Source of the DNA: Comamonadaceae bacterium
GTDB lineage: Bacteria > Pseudomonadota > Gammaproteobacteria > Burkholderiales > Rhodocyclaceae
DNA: 54,066 nucleotides
Direction: 5' to 3'
Assembly: GCA_029255645.1 (NCBI GenBank)
Contig: JANLJE010000032.1
Span: 1-54,066 of the forward strand
Of this stretch, positions 1-7,704 are shown one piece after another. Under the pieces are notes generated by a model. The model made no database searches. It saw nothing but the letters and a program-made list of their open reading frames with translations, and was not told where the DNA came from. A program made the translations under genes and the position numbers. The number at the start of each line of letters is the position of its first letter. The stretch's first letter is position 1.

Positions 1-64
1 GGGATTCGAACTCGCGACCCCTTGCACCCCATGCAAGTGCGCTACCAGGCTGCGCCACGCCCCG
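1..64 (-). tRNA. tRNA-Pro (anticodon GGG), 3' end cut by window edge
   Basis: Read on the minus strand, the sequence begins CGGGGCGTGGCGCAG, followed by a D-arm, an anticodon arm CTTGC-ATGGGGT-GCAAG with GGG at the anticodon position, a variable loop and the T-arm GTTCGAATCC. This is a proline tRNA reading CCC (and CCU by wobble). The acceptor 3' strand and the CCA lie beyond the window start, so the gene is partial here. A good promoter lies just upstream (76-104). Confidence 0.95.
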
Positions 65-75
65 ACAAGCTGCGC

Positions 76-104
76 ATTGTATAGCCCAGAACCCTGCCGC
101 GCAA
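76..104 (-). promoter_or_regulatory. Promoter of tRNA-Pro
   Basis: On the minus strand TTGCGC (99-104) and TACAAT (76-81) are separated by exactly 17 bp, a sigma70-type arrangement placed about 12 bp before the tRNA 5' end, with a GC-rich stretch between. Confidence 0.7.
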
Positions 105-141
105 GCACTTTCTGTGGTGTTTCCCTGTTCTTTTGTGGCAT

Positions 142-2448
142 TTAGTCGCTCTGGTCCTCGATTCCGTACTTTTTCTCCATTTGGCGCATCATCAGGGCAT
201 AGCCGCCGACCAGCAGCACATAGATGATCAGACTCCCCTGAGCGGCCATGTAGAAGCCCAGGGGGAAGCCGAAGAGGACGATGGTATTGAGGCTGCCCGC
301 CAGGTAACTGGCAACATAGGTCGCCAGAAACCAGACCAGCAGCAGCGCCAGGGTGAGTTGGCAGTTACGCCGCCAGTAACGCTTGTTGCGTTGTTCAAGA
401 TCCGGGGTATGCACAGGGCCGGCCGGGTAGCGGACGCTTTCAACGAAATCCTGGATTGCCCTGGAGGGCGGCGAGGTCATCAGGCTGACCACCGGAATCA
501 CCAGCATGCCCACGCCTACGCCCCAGACGCCGGCAGCAATCGACCGGATACCAAACCAGGGTTCCATGCGCAGGCCGTGCAGGCCCAGCCCGCCGATGTT
601 GTATTCCACTTCGAGTCGGACGATGTAGAAAATGCACATCAGGACGCCGGCCAGCATGCCGGCAATGGCACCTTGCTGATTGGCCCGCTTCCAGAAGATG
701 CCCAGCACGAGCGCCGGGAAAAAGGCGGAAGCCGCCAGCGAAAAGGCCCAGGCAACCATGTAGAGGATGGTGCCGGGTTTCTGGGCGGCCACCAGCGCAG
801 CCAGTACCGCCACCACCAGGAGCAGGGACTTGGAAATGATCAGGCGCCACTGGGTGGAGGCATCGGGACGAATGATGCGGTAATAAACGTCATGGGAAAG
901 CGCACTGGCGATGGTCAGCAAGAGCCCATCGGCAGTCGACAGCGCCGCGGCCAGGCCACCCGCGGCGACGAGGCCGGAGATGACGTAGGGCATGCCGGCG
1001 ATTTCCGGTAACGCGAGCACGATTACATCGGGATTCAAGCTCAATTCAGCCAGTTGCAAACGACCGTCGCTGTTGATGTCCTCGCTGGACACCAGGCCGA
1101 CCCGGCTCCAGGCCGAAAACCAGGCAGGCAGCTTGTCCAGTTCAAGATCAATGAGGTGGGTATAAATCTCGAACTTGGCGAACACCGCATAGGCAGGGGC
1201 CGTCAGGTACAGCAGCATGATGAACAGCAGCGACCAGAACACCGATTCCCGCGCCTGAGCGACCGTGGGTGTGGTGTAGTACCGGGTCAGCACATGCGGC
1301 AAGGCGGCGGTGCCGATGGTGAGGCAGAACACCAGCGCGATGAAATCGATCCGTGCCTGATCGCGTTCCGCTTCGCTGTTGCCGGGATAGGCCTGGGCGT
1401 GCGGCTGGGGAGCTCTGGCTCTGGCTTCGGCTTGCGTCATTTCCGCCAGCCAGTATTCACGCGCCAGTTCCGGCGTGCTGGGCAATTCGCGCTGCTGACG
1501 TTCCAGGGCCACGATCTCCCGCGCCTGGGCGTCACGGTTTTTCAGTTCATTGATGCGCCGGGTGATGGCATCCCGCTCCTGCTGCAAGGAAGCGGGCAGA
1601 CGCTCGATCTTTTCCCGGAAGGCGGCGGCCCGGATACTGAAGAGTTCCCGGGCCTCGGCCTCGGCTGGCCGGGCGAACAATTCCTTTTCGACTTCCCCCA
1701 CCTCCGCCAGCACCTGGCCGTACATGATCTGGGGCAAGGGAACTCCGGTGTTCTGGTAGGAAAGAAGGGTCACGGGCACCAGATAGGCGACGATCAGGAT
1801 CATGTACTGGGCCACCTGGGTCCAGGTCACGGCCCGCATGCCGCCCAGAAAGGAACAGACGAGGATGCCCGCCAGGCCGACGAACACCCCCACCTCAAAC
1901 TGCAAGCCAACGAAACGGCTGGTGATCAGGCCCACCCCATAGATCTGGGCGACGACATACACGAAAGAACAGAGGATGGTCACCGCCACTCCCACCAGGC
2001 GGGCGCTATTGCCGCCATAGCGGGCACTCAGGAAATCGGGGATGGTGTATTGGCCAAAGCGGCGCAAGTAGGGGGCCAGCAGGACGGCCACCAGCACGAA
2101 GCCGCCGGTCCAGCCCAGCACATAGGCCAGCCCCTGATACCCTGCCAGAAAGAGGGTGCCGGCCAGACCGATGAAGGAGGCGGCGCTCATCCAGTCCGCC
2201 CCGGTGGCAATGCCGTTGAAGATCGCGGGCACCTGGCGCCCAGCCACGTAATACTCGGAGATATCGGCAGTGCGGCTCAGAACGCCGATGGCGGCATAGA
2301 GAAAGATGGTAAAGAACAAGAAGACATAGCCAATCCAGCGCGACGGCATGCCCTGTCGTTCAAGAAAATACAAGGCGCCGAGTTGCACCAGAAAGCCGGC
2401 GGTGTACACGCCGTAGTAACGCCGCAATTGCCGGGCGAGAGGACTCAC
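142..2448 (-). CDS. Sodium:solute symporter (VC_2705-like) with fused C-terminal DUF4212-like small subunit
   Basis: A 768-residue SSS-family transporter, probably taking up acetate or a related monocarboxylate with Na+ at the inner membrane; the substrate is inferred from the nearby acetyl-CoA synthetase gene. Family hallmarks include SEYYVAGRQVP (about 64-74), the GADWMSAASFIG helix (83-94) and PDFLSARYG. Two features are unusual. Residues ~250-362 are a long hydrophilic, charged, probably coiled-coil insertion between membrane segments. The last 78 residues (from YWRRNCQL, ~691) look like DUF4212, the small symporter subunit: WF in a first helix, then the GFPLGFYMAAQGSL motif and a second helix. 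That subunit is usually a separate gene. The start is GTG, directly after the stop of the upstream gene, with GGAG 8 nt upstream. Confidence 0.88.
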   Translation of the reverse strand: MSPLARQLRRYYGVYTAGFLVQLGALYFLERQGMPSRWIGYVFLFFTIFLYAAIGVLSRTADISEYYVAGRQVPAIFNGIATGADWMSAASFIGLAGTLFLAGYQGLAYVLGWTGGFVLVAVLLAPYLRRFGQYTIPDFLSARYGGNSARLVGVAVTILCSFVYVVAQIYGVGLITSRFVGLQFEVGVFVGLAGILVCSFLGGMRAVTWTQVAQYMILIVAYLVPVTLLSYQNTGVPLPQIMYGQVLAEVGEVEKELFARPAEAEARELFSIRAAAFREKIERLPASLQQERDAITRRINELKNRDAQAREIVALERQQRELPSTPELAREYWLAEMTQAEARARAPQPHAQAYPGNSEAERDQARIDFIALVFCLTIGTAALPHVLTRYYTTPTVAQARESVFWSLLFIMLLYLTAPAYAVFAKFEIYTHLIDLELDKLPAWFSAWSRVGLVSSEDINSDGRLQLAELSLNPDVIVLALPEIAGMPYVISGLVAAGGLAAALSTADGLLLTIASALSHDVYYRIIRPDASTQWRLIISKSLLLVVAVLAALVAAQKPGTILYMVAWAFSLAASAFFPALVLGIFWKRANQQGAIAGMLAGVLMCIFYIVRLEVEYNIGGLGLHGLRMEPWFGIRSIAAGVWGVGVGMLVIPVVSLMTSPPSRAIQDFVESVRYPAGPVHTPDLEQRNKRYWRRNCQLTLALLLVWFLATYVASYLAGSLNTIVLFGFPLGFYMAAQGSLIIYVLLVGGYALMMRQMEKKYGIEDQSD

Positions 2449-3084
2449 TCAAGATGCTCCATGCAGCCAGCGATGGGCCCGGGCCAGTTCCTGCAAGGCG
2501 GCGGGGGAATCCACCCCCCGGCGCCGCGCGGCGGCCAGCAGACGCTGCAGCAGCCGGGCCTGGAGCAGGGTTTCACCCATCACATCGCGCCGGTCGCCAT
2601 GATCGAGGGAAAAATAGTCGAGCCAGCCTTCCAGGCCATGACCCGGCTCGCCCGCCTCGCGGAACAGTTCTGGCAGCAACACCGCCAGGTCCAGCCAGCA
2701 AAAGCGGGGTTCGAGCCCCAGGTTCAACCGCAGGGCCGGCTCCAGAAAGGCGCGCACAAAGGGCAGCTGAAAGCTCGCCAGCGGCGCCTTGCCGACAAAT
2801 TCGAGCCAGGCCAGCCAGGCCTCCGGGTCATGGCTGCCGGGTTCGATCCAGAAGGCATCATCGGGATGGATACTGCCGTGACTGACTCCTACCGCGGCGA
2901 GCTGCTTGATCCGGTGCTGCTGCGGATCAAGCCCCTCGGTGTGGAGGTGCAGCACCCCATATCGAACCTGGTAATGCGCCTGCCCCAGGGAGGGCGCGGG
3001 CAGCTCCTGCCAGGCCCGCAGGCGGGTTTGCAGGGGTTCGGCCAGAACGACCGTCGTGGAGGGGGTAAAAAAACGCAAGGCCAT
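2449..3084 (-). CDS. DnaQ-like (DEDD exonuclease fold) protein lacking catalytic acids
   Basis: A 211-residue protein that aligns by eye with the 3'-5' exonuclease domain of DnaQ/RNase T. ExoI V-L-D-x-E-T-x-G-L-D-P is here VLHLHTEGLDP (44-54), so both metal-binding acids are replaced by His46 and His48. ExoII H-N-x-x-F-D is FQLPFV (105-110), so the Asp is lost too. Only ExoIII H-x4-D survives, as HGDRRD (162-167). It is therefore probably not a nuclease and may act by binding. It lies 3 nt after the cNMP/CBS gene and its stop abuts the symporter GTG, so it is clearly in that operon. Similar symporter/CBS/DnaQ neighbourhoods exist in other proteobacteria (recalled, not searched). Alternative: an exonuclease with a rearranged active site. 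Confidence 0.75.
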   Translation of the reverse strand: MALRFFTPSTTVVLAEPLQTRLRAWQELPAPSLGQAHYQVRYGVLHLHTEGLDPQQHRIKQLAAVGVSHGSIHPDDAFWIEPGSHDPEAWLAWLEFVGKAPLASFQLPFVRAFLEPALRLNLGLEPRFCWLDLAVLLPELFREAGEPGHGLEGWLDYFSLDHGDRRDVMGETLLQARLLQRLLAAARRRGVDSPAALQELARAHRWLHGAS

Positions 3085-3087
3085 GGT

Positions 3088-5034
3088 TCAGCCTGCCTGA
3101 AAATCGAGGCGCAGCTTTTGCTGCAGTTTCCGGGCCTGGCGAAATGCCTCCTTGAGAATGCGGCGATCAAGTTCGTTGAGGCGATCAGGGTAGATCAGGT
3201 TGTGTCCCTGCCCGCCTTCGACCCCATCGAGCTGCTGCTGACGCAGGCGCAATAGCTGGATGTAATTGAAGGCTTCGATGATGCCGTCGATCTCATCTGC
3301 ATTGAAGGCAAGGCGGGCGCCGGCATGGCGCAGCCGCAAGACGGTGTTGGTCTGATACACCCTGGCCGCCAGGGCATAAACACGGGCGCCATCGACAAAC
3401 AGGCGGGTGCCGTATTTCTTCAGGTCGATGGCGCCGGGATGACCGGCCTCCAGGTCCGTGACAAAATCGCGGATCTTGCCCAGCGGCGGCTGCACCGCCA
3501 GACCATTGACCGCCATGGAGCGCAGGAAAATGGGATTGTCCGCCGCATGATCGAGCAGCCTGTGGCGCAGCCGGTCCGCCAGATGGCTTTGCCCGTACAA
3601 GGGACGAAAGTCGAAGAAGATGGAGGCATTTAGCAATGCATCGGGTTGCGGACGGCGGATCCACTCCTCGAACAGTTCCTGCCACTCCTCCAGCGTCAGA
3701 CACCACTGCGGGTTGCTGGCCATGATGTTGCCTTTGCACAAGGAAAAGCCGCAGCGGTCCAGATCGGCATTCACGGCCCGGGCAAATTCCAGCAGGCGCA
3801 TCTTCAGCATTTCCTTGTCGCTAAAGTCATTGCAGACAAAGATGATGCCGTTATCCTGGTCGGTGCTGAAGGTCTGCTCGTTCCGGCCCTCGGAACCGAA
3901 GGCCAGCCAGCACCAGTCGATACCATACAAATCGTGATGTTCCAGATTCTGTTCAAGAATCCGATGCGTCAGGGCGTCGTTGAGCGTGGAGATGAACTGG
4001 GTCAGTTGCTCCGCTCCCACCCCCTGGGCCAGCAGGTTGAAAGCCAGTTGGCGAATATCCCGGGCGGCCTGCTGCAGGTTGCCGATATCCGGCGCCTGTT
4101 CGATAGCCTGACGAATCCGGGTCAGGCCGATGCGCTGCAACGCAAACAGATCCCGCTCGGACACCACTCCGCTCAAGCGCCCTTCTCCATCCACCACCAG
4201 CACATGGCGAATACCATGCGCGGCCATCGCCAGCATGGCATCGTAAGCACTGGCGTGTTCGGTCAGGCAATACGGCGAGCCGCTCATGACCTCGGCAATG
4301 GGCGTATCCAGTGCAACTTCGGCCAGCACCACCCGGTCGAGCAGATCCGCCCGGGTCAGAATACCCACCGGCTTTTGCGCCGCATCCACCACGGCCACGG
4401 AGCCGACATGCGCCCGGGACATGATTTCCAGCGCCTGACGCAGCGGGGTATCGCGGCTCACCTGGATCGGGTTACGGGAACCCACCTGGAACAGCGGTGA
4501 GCTCAAGCTCTGCTGGTCGCTCGCCTGCTGGGCAAACAGCAATTGCAACTGTTCGCGGGATTGATTCAGCAAGGTGGCAATGTACCGGGTGCAAAAGGCA
4601 TTGAATTCGGGGCTCATCTCCATCAGGGTGAGCACATCCGCCGCCGCCACGACGAAGCAGGCGACATCGCTGGCCGCCACATAGCGGTTGGTGGAGGGCC
4701 GCTGGGCGGTCACCGCCCCGATGGGAAAGCACTCCCCGACCCCCAGGGCCAGCACCGAGTGGCCGGTCACGGCCACATCGCCCACCTGCAAGGACTGCAC
4801 CTTGCCCTGTTCGATGATGTAGAAATGGCGAGCCACCCCGTCTCCGGGCCCGATGATTTCCGCCCCCTTGGGATAGAACACGGCGGCCGCCCGTTCGGCC
4901 AGATAATCCAGCGCCCGGGCTTCCATGCGCTGGAATGGCAGATGGCGTGTCAGGAAATCCCGGGTGATCCTGGCCACCCGTTGTTGTCCCTGAATGCCGG
5001 GCCCTGCCGGCGAGCCCTGCGGTTCCACGATCAA
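3088..5034 (-). CDS. cNMP-binding / CBS-pair / DUF294 nucleotidyltransferase-like signalling protein
   Basis: 648 residues, soluble. Order of domains: cyclic-nucleotide-binding fold (~35-150, with FYIIEQGKVQ and GECFPIGA), two CBS motifs (~185-310, ending in GVVSERDLF), then a DUF294 putative nucleotidyltransferase with GSEGRNEQTFSTDQDN (380-405, acidic pair in DQD) and the DUF294 C-terminal helical part. This architecture resembles GlnD-like uridylyltransferases joined to energy-sensing modules, and is often found beside acetate-type symporters. Likely role: sensing adenylate or cyclic nucleotide state and controlling the transporter; target unknown. The start is TTG, supported by AGGAG 7 nt upstream. 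A 93-nt spacer separates it from the preceding exonuclease-fusion gene. Confidence 0.85.
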   Translation of the reverse strand: MIVEPQGSPAGPGIQGQQRVARITRDFLTRHLPFQRMEARALDYLAERAAAVFYPKGAEIIGPGDGVARHFYIIEQGKVQSLQVGDVAVTGHSVLALGVGECFPIGAVTAQRPSTNRYVAASDVACFVVAAADVLTLMEMSPEFNAFCTRYIATLLNQSREQLQLLFAQQASDQQSLSSPLFQVGSRNPIQVSRDTPLRQALEIMSRAHVGSVAVVDAAQKPVGILTRADLLDRVVLAEVALDTPIAEVMSGSPYCLTEHASAYDAMLAMAAHGIRHVLVVDGEGRLSGVVSERDLFALQRIGLTRIRQAIEQAPDIGNLQQAARDIRQLAFNLLAQGVGAEQLTQFISTLNDALTHRILEQNLEHHDLYGIDWCWLAFGSEGRNEQTFSTDQDNGIIFVCNDFSDKEMLKMRLLEFARAVNADLDRCGFSLCKGNIMASNPQWCLTLEEWQELFEEWIRRPQPDALLNASIFFDFRPLYGQSHLADRLRHRLLDHAADNPIFLRSMAVNGLAVQPPLGKIRDFVTDLEAGHPGAIDLKKYGTRLFVDGARVYALAARVYQTNTVLRLRHAGARLAFNADEIDGIIEAFNYIQLLRLRQQQLDGVEGGQGHNLIYPDRLNELDRRILKEAFRQARKLQQKLRLDFQAG

Positions 5035-5127
5035 GATGATTCTCCTGGTGAATTAAAGCATTGCGGCTTCATTTTATGGGCTGGCGGAACCGGCAAGGCA
5101 GGCGCCCCCAGCCGCGCCGGCTCAGTA

Positions 5128-7299
5128 TCAGTACTTGACCCGGGCAAAGTAGGTTTTCTGCGACGCATCCAGGGCCTGGCGCAGGGTGTGGATACCTTTT
5201 TCAGCAAGTAGCGGCAACATCTTCAGGAAGATCTCGCCGGTAGCAATGGCATCCCCCAGCGCGTTGTGGCGCCCGACAATCTGGACGCCCAGACGTTCGG
5301 CAATCACATCGAGCCTGTGGGATTCCTGGTTGGGATGGATCACGGCGGAAAGCAGCAAGGTATCGAGTACCGGCTGATGAAAATGAATGCCCGTGCTGGC
5401 TTCCTTGATCTGCAGGAAACGCAGGTCGAAGGCGGCGTTGTGCGCCACCAGCACGGTGTCGGCACAAAAGGCCTGGAAGGCGGGCAGGACCGCGCCGATG
5501 ACGGGCTGGCCACGGATCATTTCTTCAGTGATGCCGTGGATGGGAATGCCTTCGGGCCGCAGCGGGCGCTGCGGGTCCACCAGCTGGTCGAAGGATTCCT
5601 GGCGCAGCAGACGGCCATTGACGATGCGCACCGCGCCGATCTGGATGATTTCGTCGCCGTTGGCCGGCTCCAGCCCGGTGGTCTCGGTATCGAAGACGGT
5701 ATAGGACATTTCCATCAGATTACGATCGAGATCCACCCCGGTGTCCTGGAATTTGAACAGATCAAAATCGTAATACTCGGGCCGCCCCTGGCCGGCATCA
5801 AGGGGGAGTGGCGCCCTTTCCTGCGCCGCCTGAACCACTGGCAGCACGAAGCGGAAATAGGCCCGGTGGGCGGCCCTCTCGCGCTGATACCAGACTTCTC
5901 CCCCGTGCCGATCCAGGACTTCGCGCAGGGACATCGGCGCAACCTCCTCACCCACCTGCAGGTTTTCCTGCTCCCAGGTGTAGAAGGTTTCAGAGGACAT
6001 GACCTGGCCGGACCAGAGCAGATCCAGGTAAGCGAGCCGGCCCTCGGAAAGCACCCGGAAGCGCAGTTCGCGGATTTGATAATGCTCGACCAGCCGCCCG
6101 GCCAGAAAAGTCATGGCAAAGGTCAGGGAAAAACTGTCGGCGCGGACCCAGAGGTTATCTTCCATCACCTCGATCTTGCTGGGCAGGTTGAAGCGCGCCT
6201 CGATGCGTCGCTGGGCGGCCTTGACCAGATCTTCGGTGGAAACTTCTTCCAGCGGCCAGCGTATCCGGATGGCGTCGGCAAACCGCTGGACCGTGCTTTC
6301 CAGCTGCCGGCTCATGCGCCCGACTTCCTCGGCGATCACCCGCACAAAACGCTCCCGCTCCGCTGGCTCCATGTCCGGATAGTCATGCAAGGTTTCCACG
6401 GCGGCCCGCACATTGCCCAGGGCGCCCCGGTTGCCTTCGGTCAGATCGACCAGGGCGTGGTTGCGGACGCGCTCTTGTTCCATGCTGCGGGTGATGTTTT
6501 CCACGGTGAGCACATAGCCGGACATGATGCGCGCCTCTCCCGTCTGATCGCCGGGCGCCAGGACCGGCACCATCTGCACCCGCAGGAACTGCCCACTGGC
6601 GGTGGTGGTGATGAAATTGGCAACATTGGCCGTCAGCCCCCGCGCCAGCCGCTGGCGGATGGCCTCTTCCGCGTGGGCGATGCGGCTTTTGTCGATGATC
6701 GAAAAAATGGACCGCCCCAGGCCGATCAGGGCACCGGAAGCGACAAAGGTGGGGCCCTGAGCCAGGGCATGGAATTCGAGCCGGGCGCGATTGTTGTAGA
6801 GCAGGATGCGCCCATCGAGATTACAGACCACCACCGCCTGGGCCAGTTCGGACATGAGCGCGGCGAGCCGGTTTTTCTCCTCCTCCACCGAGGCCTTGGC
6901 TCGGGCGATCTGCGCCTCGACATCGGCCATCAAGGCGTCGCGTTGCTGGGCCAGGTCGTTGATGGCGCGCGCCACCTGCCGGACTTCGGGCGGCCCCGTT
7001 TCGGTGGTGATGCGGAAATTGCGGTTGGCGCCCAACATCAGGCGCAAATGCTCGGCCATCTGCAGCAGGCCCTGCACATATTGACGGAAAAGGGTACGCA
7101 CCACGACCAGGCCCAGACCAAAGCCCATGGCGGTGAGCAGGGCCCCCAAGGGCAGATGCGGCACGATCAGCGCTTTGAGCAAAGCCCGCTGGCTGCCATC
7201 CATTTTCATCCATACCAGGGTGGAGGTCAGGAGAAAAGGCCCCGTCACCAGGGCTCCCAGCACCAGTACCGCCAGGGCAAAACGATAGCGGGCCTGCAT
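5128..7299 (-). CDS. Membrane pseudo-histidine-kinase fused to DnaQ-family 3'-5' exonuclease
   Basis: 723 residues. N-terminus: two membrane helices (~8-32 and ~48-70), a HAMP-like stretch, a coiled coil, and a PAS-like domain (~145-270). Then a kinase-like module in which the dimerisation motif reads DLTEGNRGALGNVR where active kinases have H-E-L-R-T-P-L, so the phospho-accepting His is missing. The following ATPase-like part lacks a recognisable N box and keeps only an HGGEVW-like end. C-terminus: a complete DEDD exonuclease with DTE (537-539), HNAAFD (620-625) and H-x4-D (678-683), so this half should be active. Substrate unknown; DNA, RNA or dinucleotides are all possible. Three nt after the receiver gene, hence co-translated. 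The combination suggests a nuclease controlled from the membrane. Confidence 0.82.
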   Translation of the reverse strand: MQARYRFALAVLVLGALVTGPFLLTSTLVWMKMDGSQRALLKALIVPHLPLGALLTAMGFGLGLVVVRTLFRQYVQGLLQMAEHLRLMLGANRNFRITTETGPPEVRQVARAINDLAQQRDALMADVEAQIARAKASVEEEKNRLAALMSELAQAVVVCNLDGRILLYNNRARLEFHALAQGPTFVASGALIGLGRSIFSIIDKSRIAHAEEAIRQRLARGLTANVANFITTTASGQFLRVQMVPVLAPGDQTGEARIMSGYVLTVENITRSMEQERVRNHALVDLTEGNRGALGNVRAAVETLHDYPDMEPAERERFVRVIAEEVGRMSRQLESTVQRFADAIRIRWPLEEVSTEDLVKAAQRRIEARFNLPSKIEVMEDNLWVRADSFSLTFAMTFLAGRLVEHYQIRELRFRVLSEGRLAYLDLLWSGQVMSSETFYTWEQENLQVGEEVAPMSLREVLDRHGGEVWYQRERAAHRAYFRFVLPVVQAAQERAPLPLDAGQGRPEYYDFDLFKFQDTGVDLDRNLMEMSYTVFDTETTGLEPANGDEIIQIGAVRIVNGRLLRQESFDQLVDPQRPLRPEGIPIHGITEEMIRGQPVIGAVLPAFQAFCADTVLVAHNAAFDLRFLQIKEASTGIHFHQPVLDTLLLSAVIHPNQESHRLDVIAERLGVQIVGRHNALGDAIATGEIFLKMLPLLAEKGIHTLRQALDASQKTYFARVKY

Positions 7300-7302
7300 G
7301 GC

Positions 7303-7674
7303 TCAGACGCCCTCGAGCAACTGCTTGATCTGACTGACCAGTTCCTTGTTGGAAAAAGGCTTGGTCACATAGGCATCGGCTCCCAGGCCCAGGCCCTTGG
7401 CAACTTCCGTATCCCGCCCCTTGGCCGTGAGCATGACGATTCTGGTGGCACTCCTGGCCGGGTCGGCACGCAACAGTTCACATACTTCGTAGCCAGACTT
7501 CTTCGGCATCATCACGTCCAGAAGGATCAGGTCGGGATGAAAGGCTTCGACCTGCTCCAGGGCCGCCTCGCCATCGGACGCGACCGCCACCTGAAACCCC
7601 TCGCGCTTCAAGAGGAATTCCAGGGACAGGACGATGTTGGGCTCATCATCCACAATCAGGATCTTGTGGGACAT
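7303..7674 (-). CDS. Single-domain response regulator (CheY-like receiver)
   Basis: 123 residues, a receiver domain only. All key residues are present: acidic pocket D9/D10, phosphoacceptor D53 in LLDVMMP, T83 in MLTAKG, and K105 in VTKPF. There is no output domain. It lies between the transporter-fused kinase (30 nt upstream) and the pseudo-kinase/exonuclease (3 nt downstream), so the natural reading is that the kinase phosphorylates it and it acts by protein contact, perhaps on the exonuclease protein. In the related CrbS/CrbR and MxtR/ErdR acetate-sensing pairs the regulator has a DNA-binding domain; here it does not. Confidence 0.93.
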   Translation of the reverse strand: MSHKILIVDDEPNIVLSLEFLLKREGFQVAVASDGEAALEQVEAFHPDLILLDVMMPKKSGYEVCELLRADPARSATRIVMLTAKGRDTEVAKGLGLGADAYVTKPFSNKELVSQIKQLLEGV

Positions 7675-7704
7675 GGGGTATCTCCTCCCGTTGTCATGTC
7701 GGGT

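Noticed and set aside
1054-3255. Long plus-strand open frame of 733 codons
   Set aside because: It lies antisense to three well-supported genes, has a composition rich in Gly, His, Gln and Asp typical of reverse frames in GC-rich DNA, and shows no domain.
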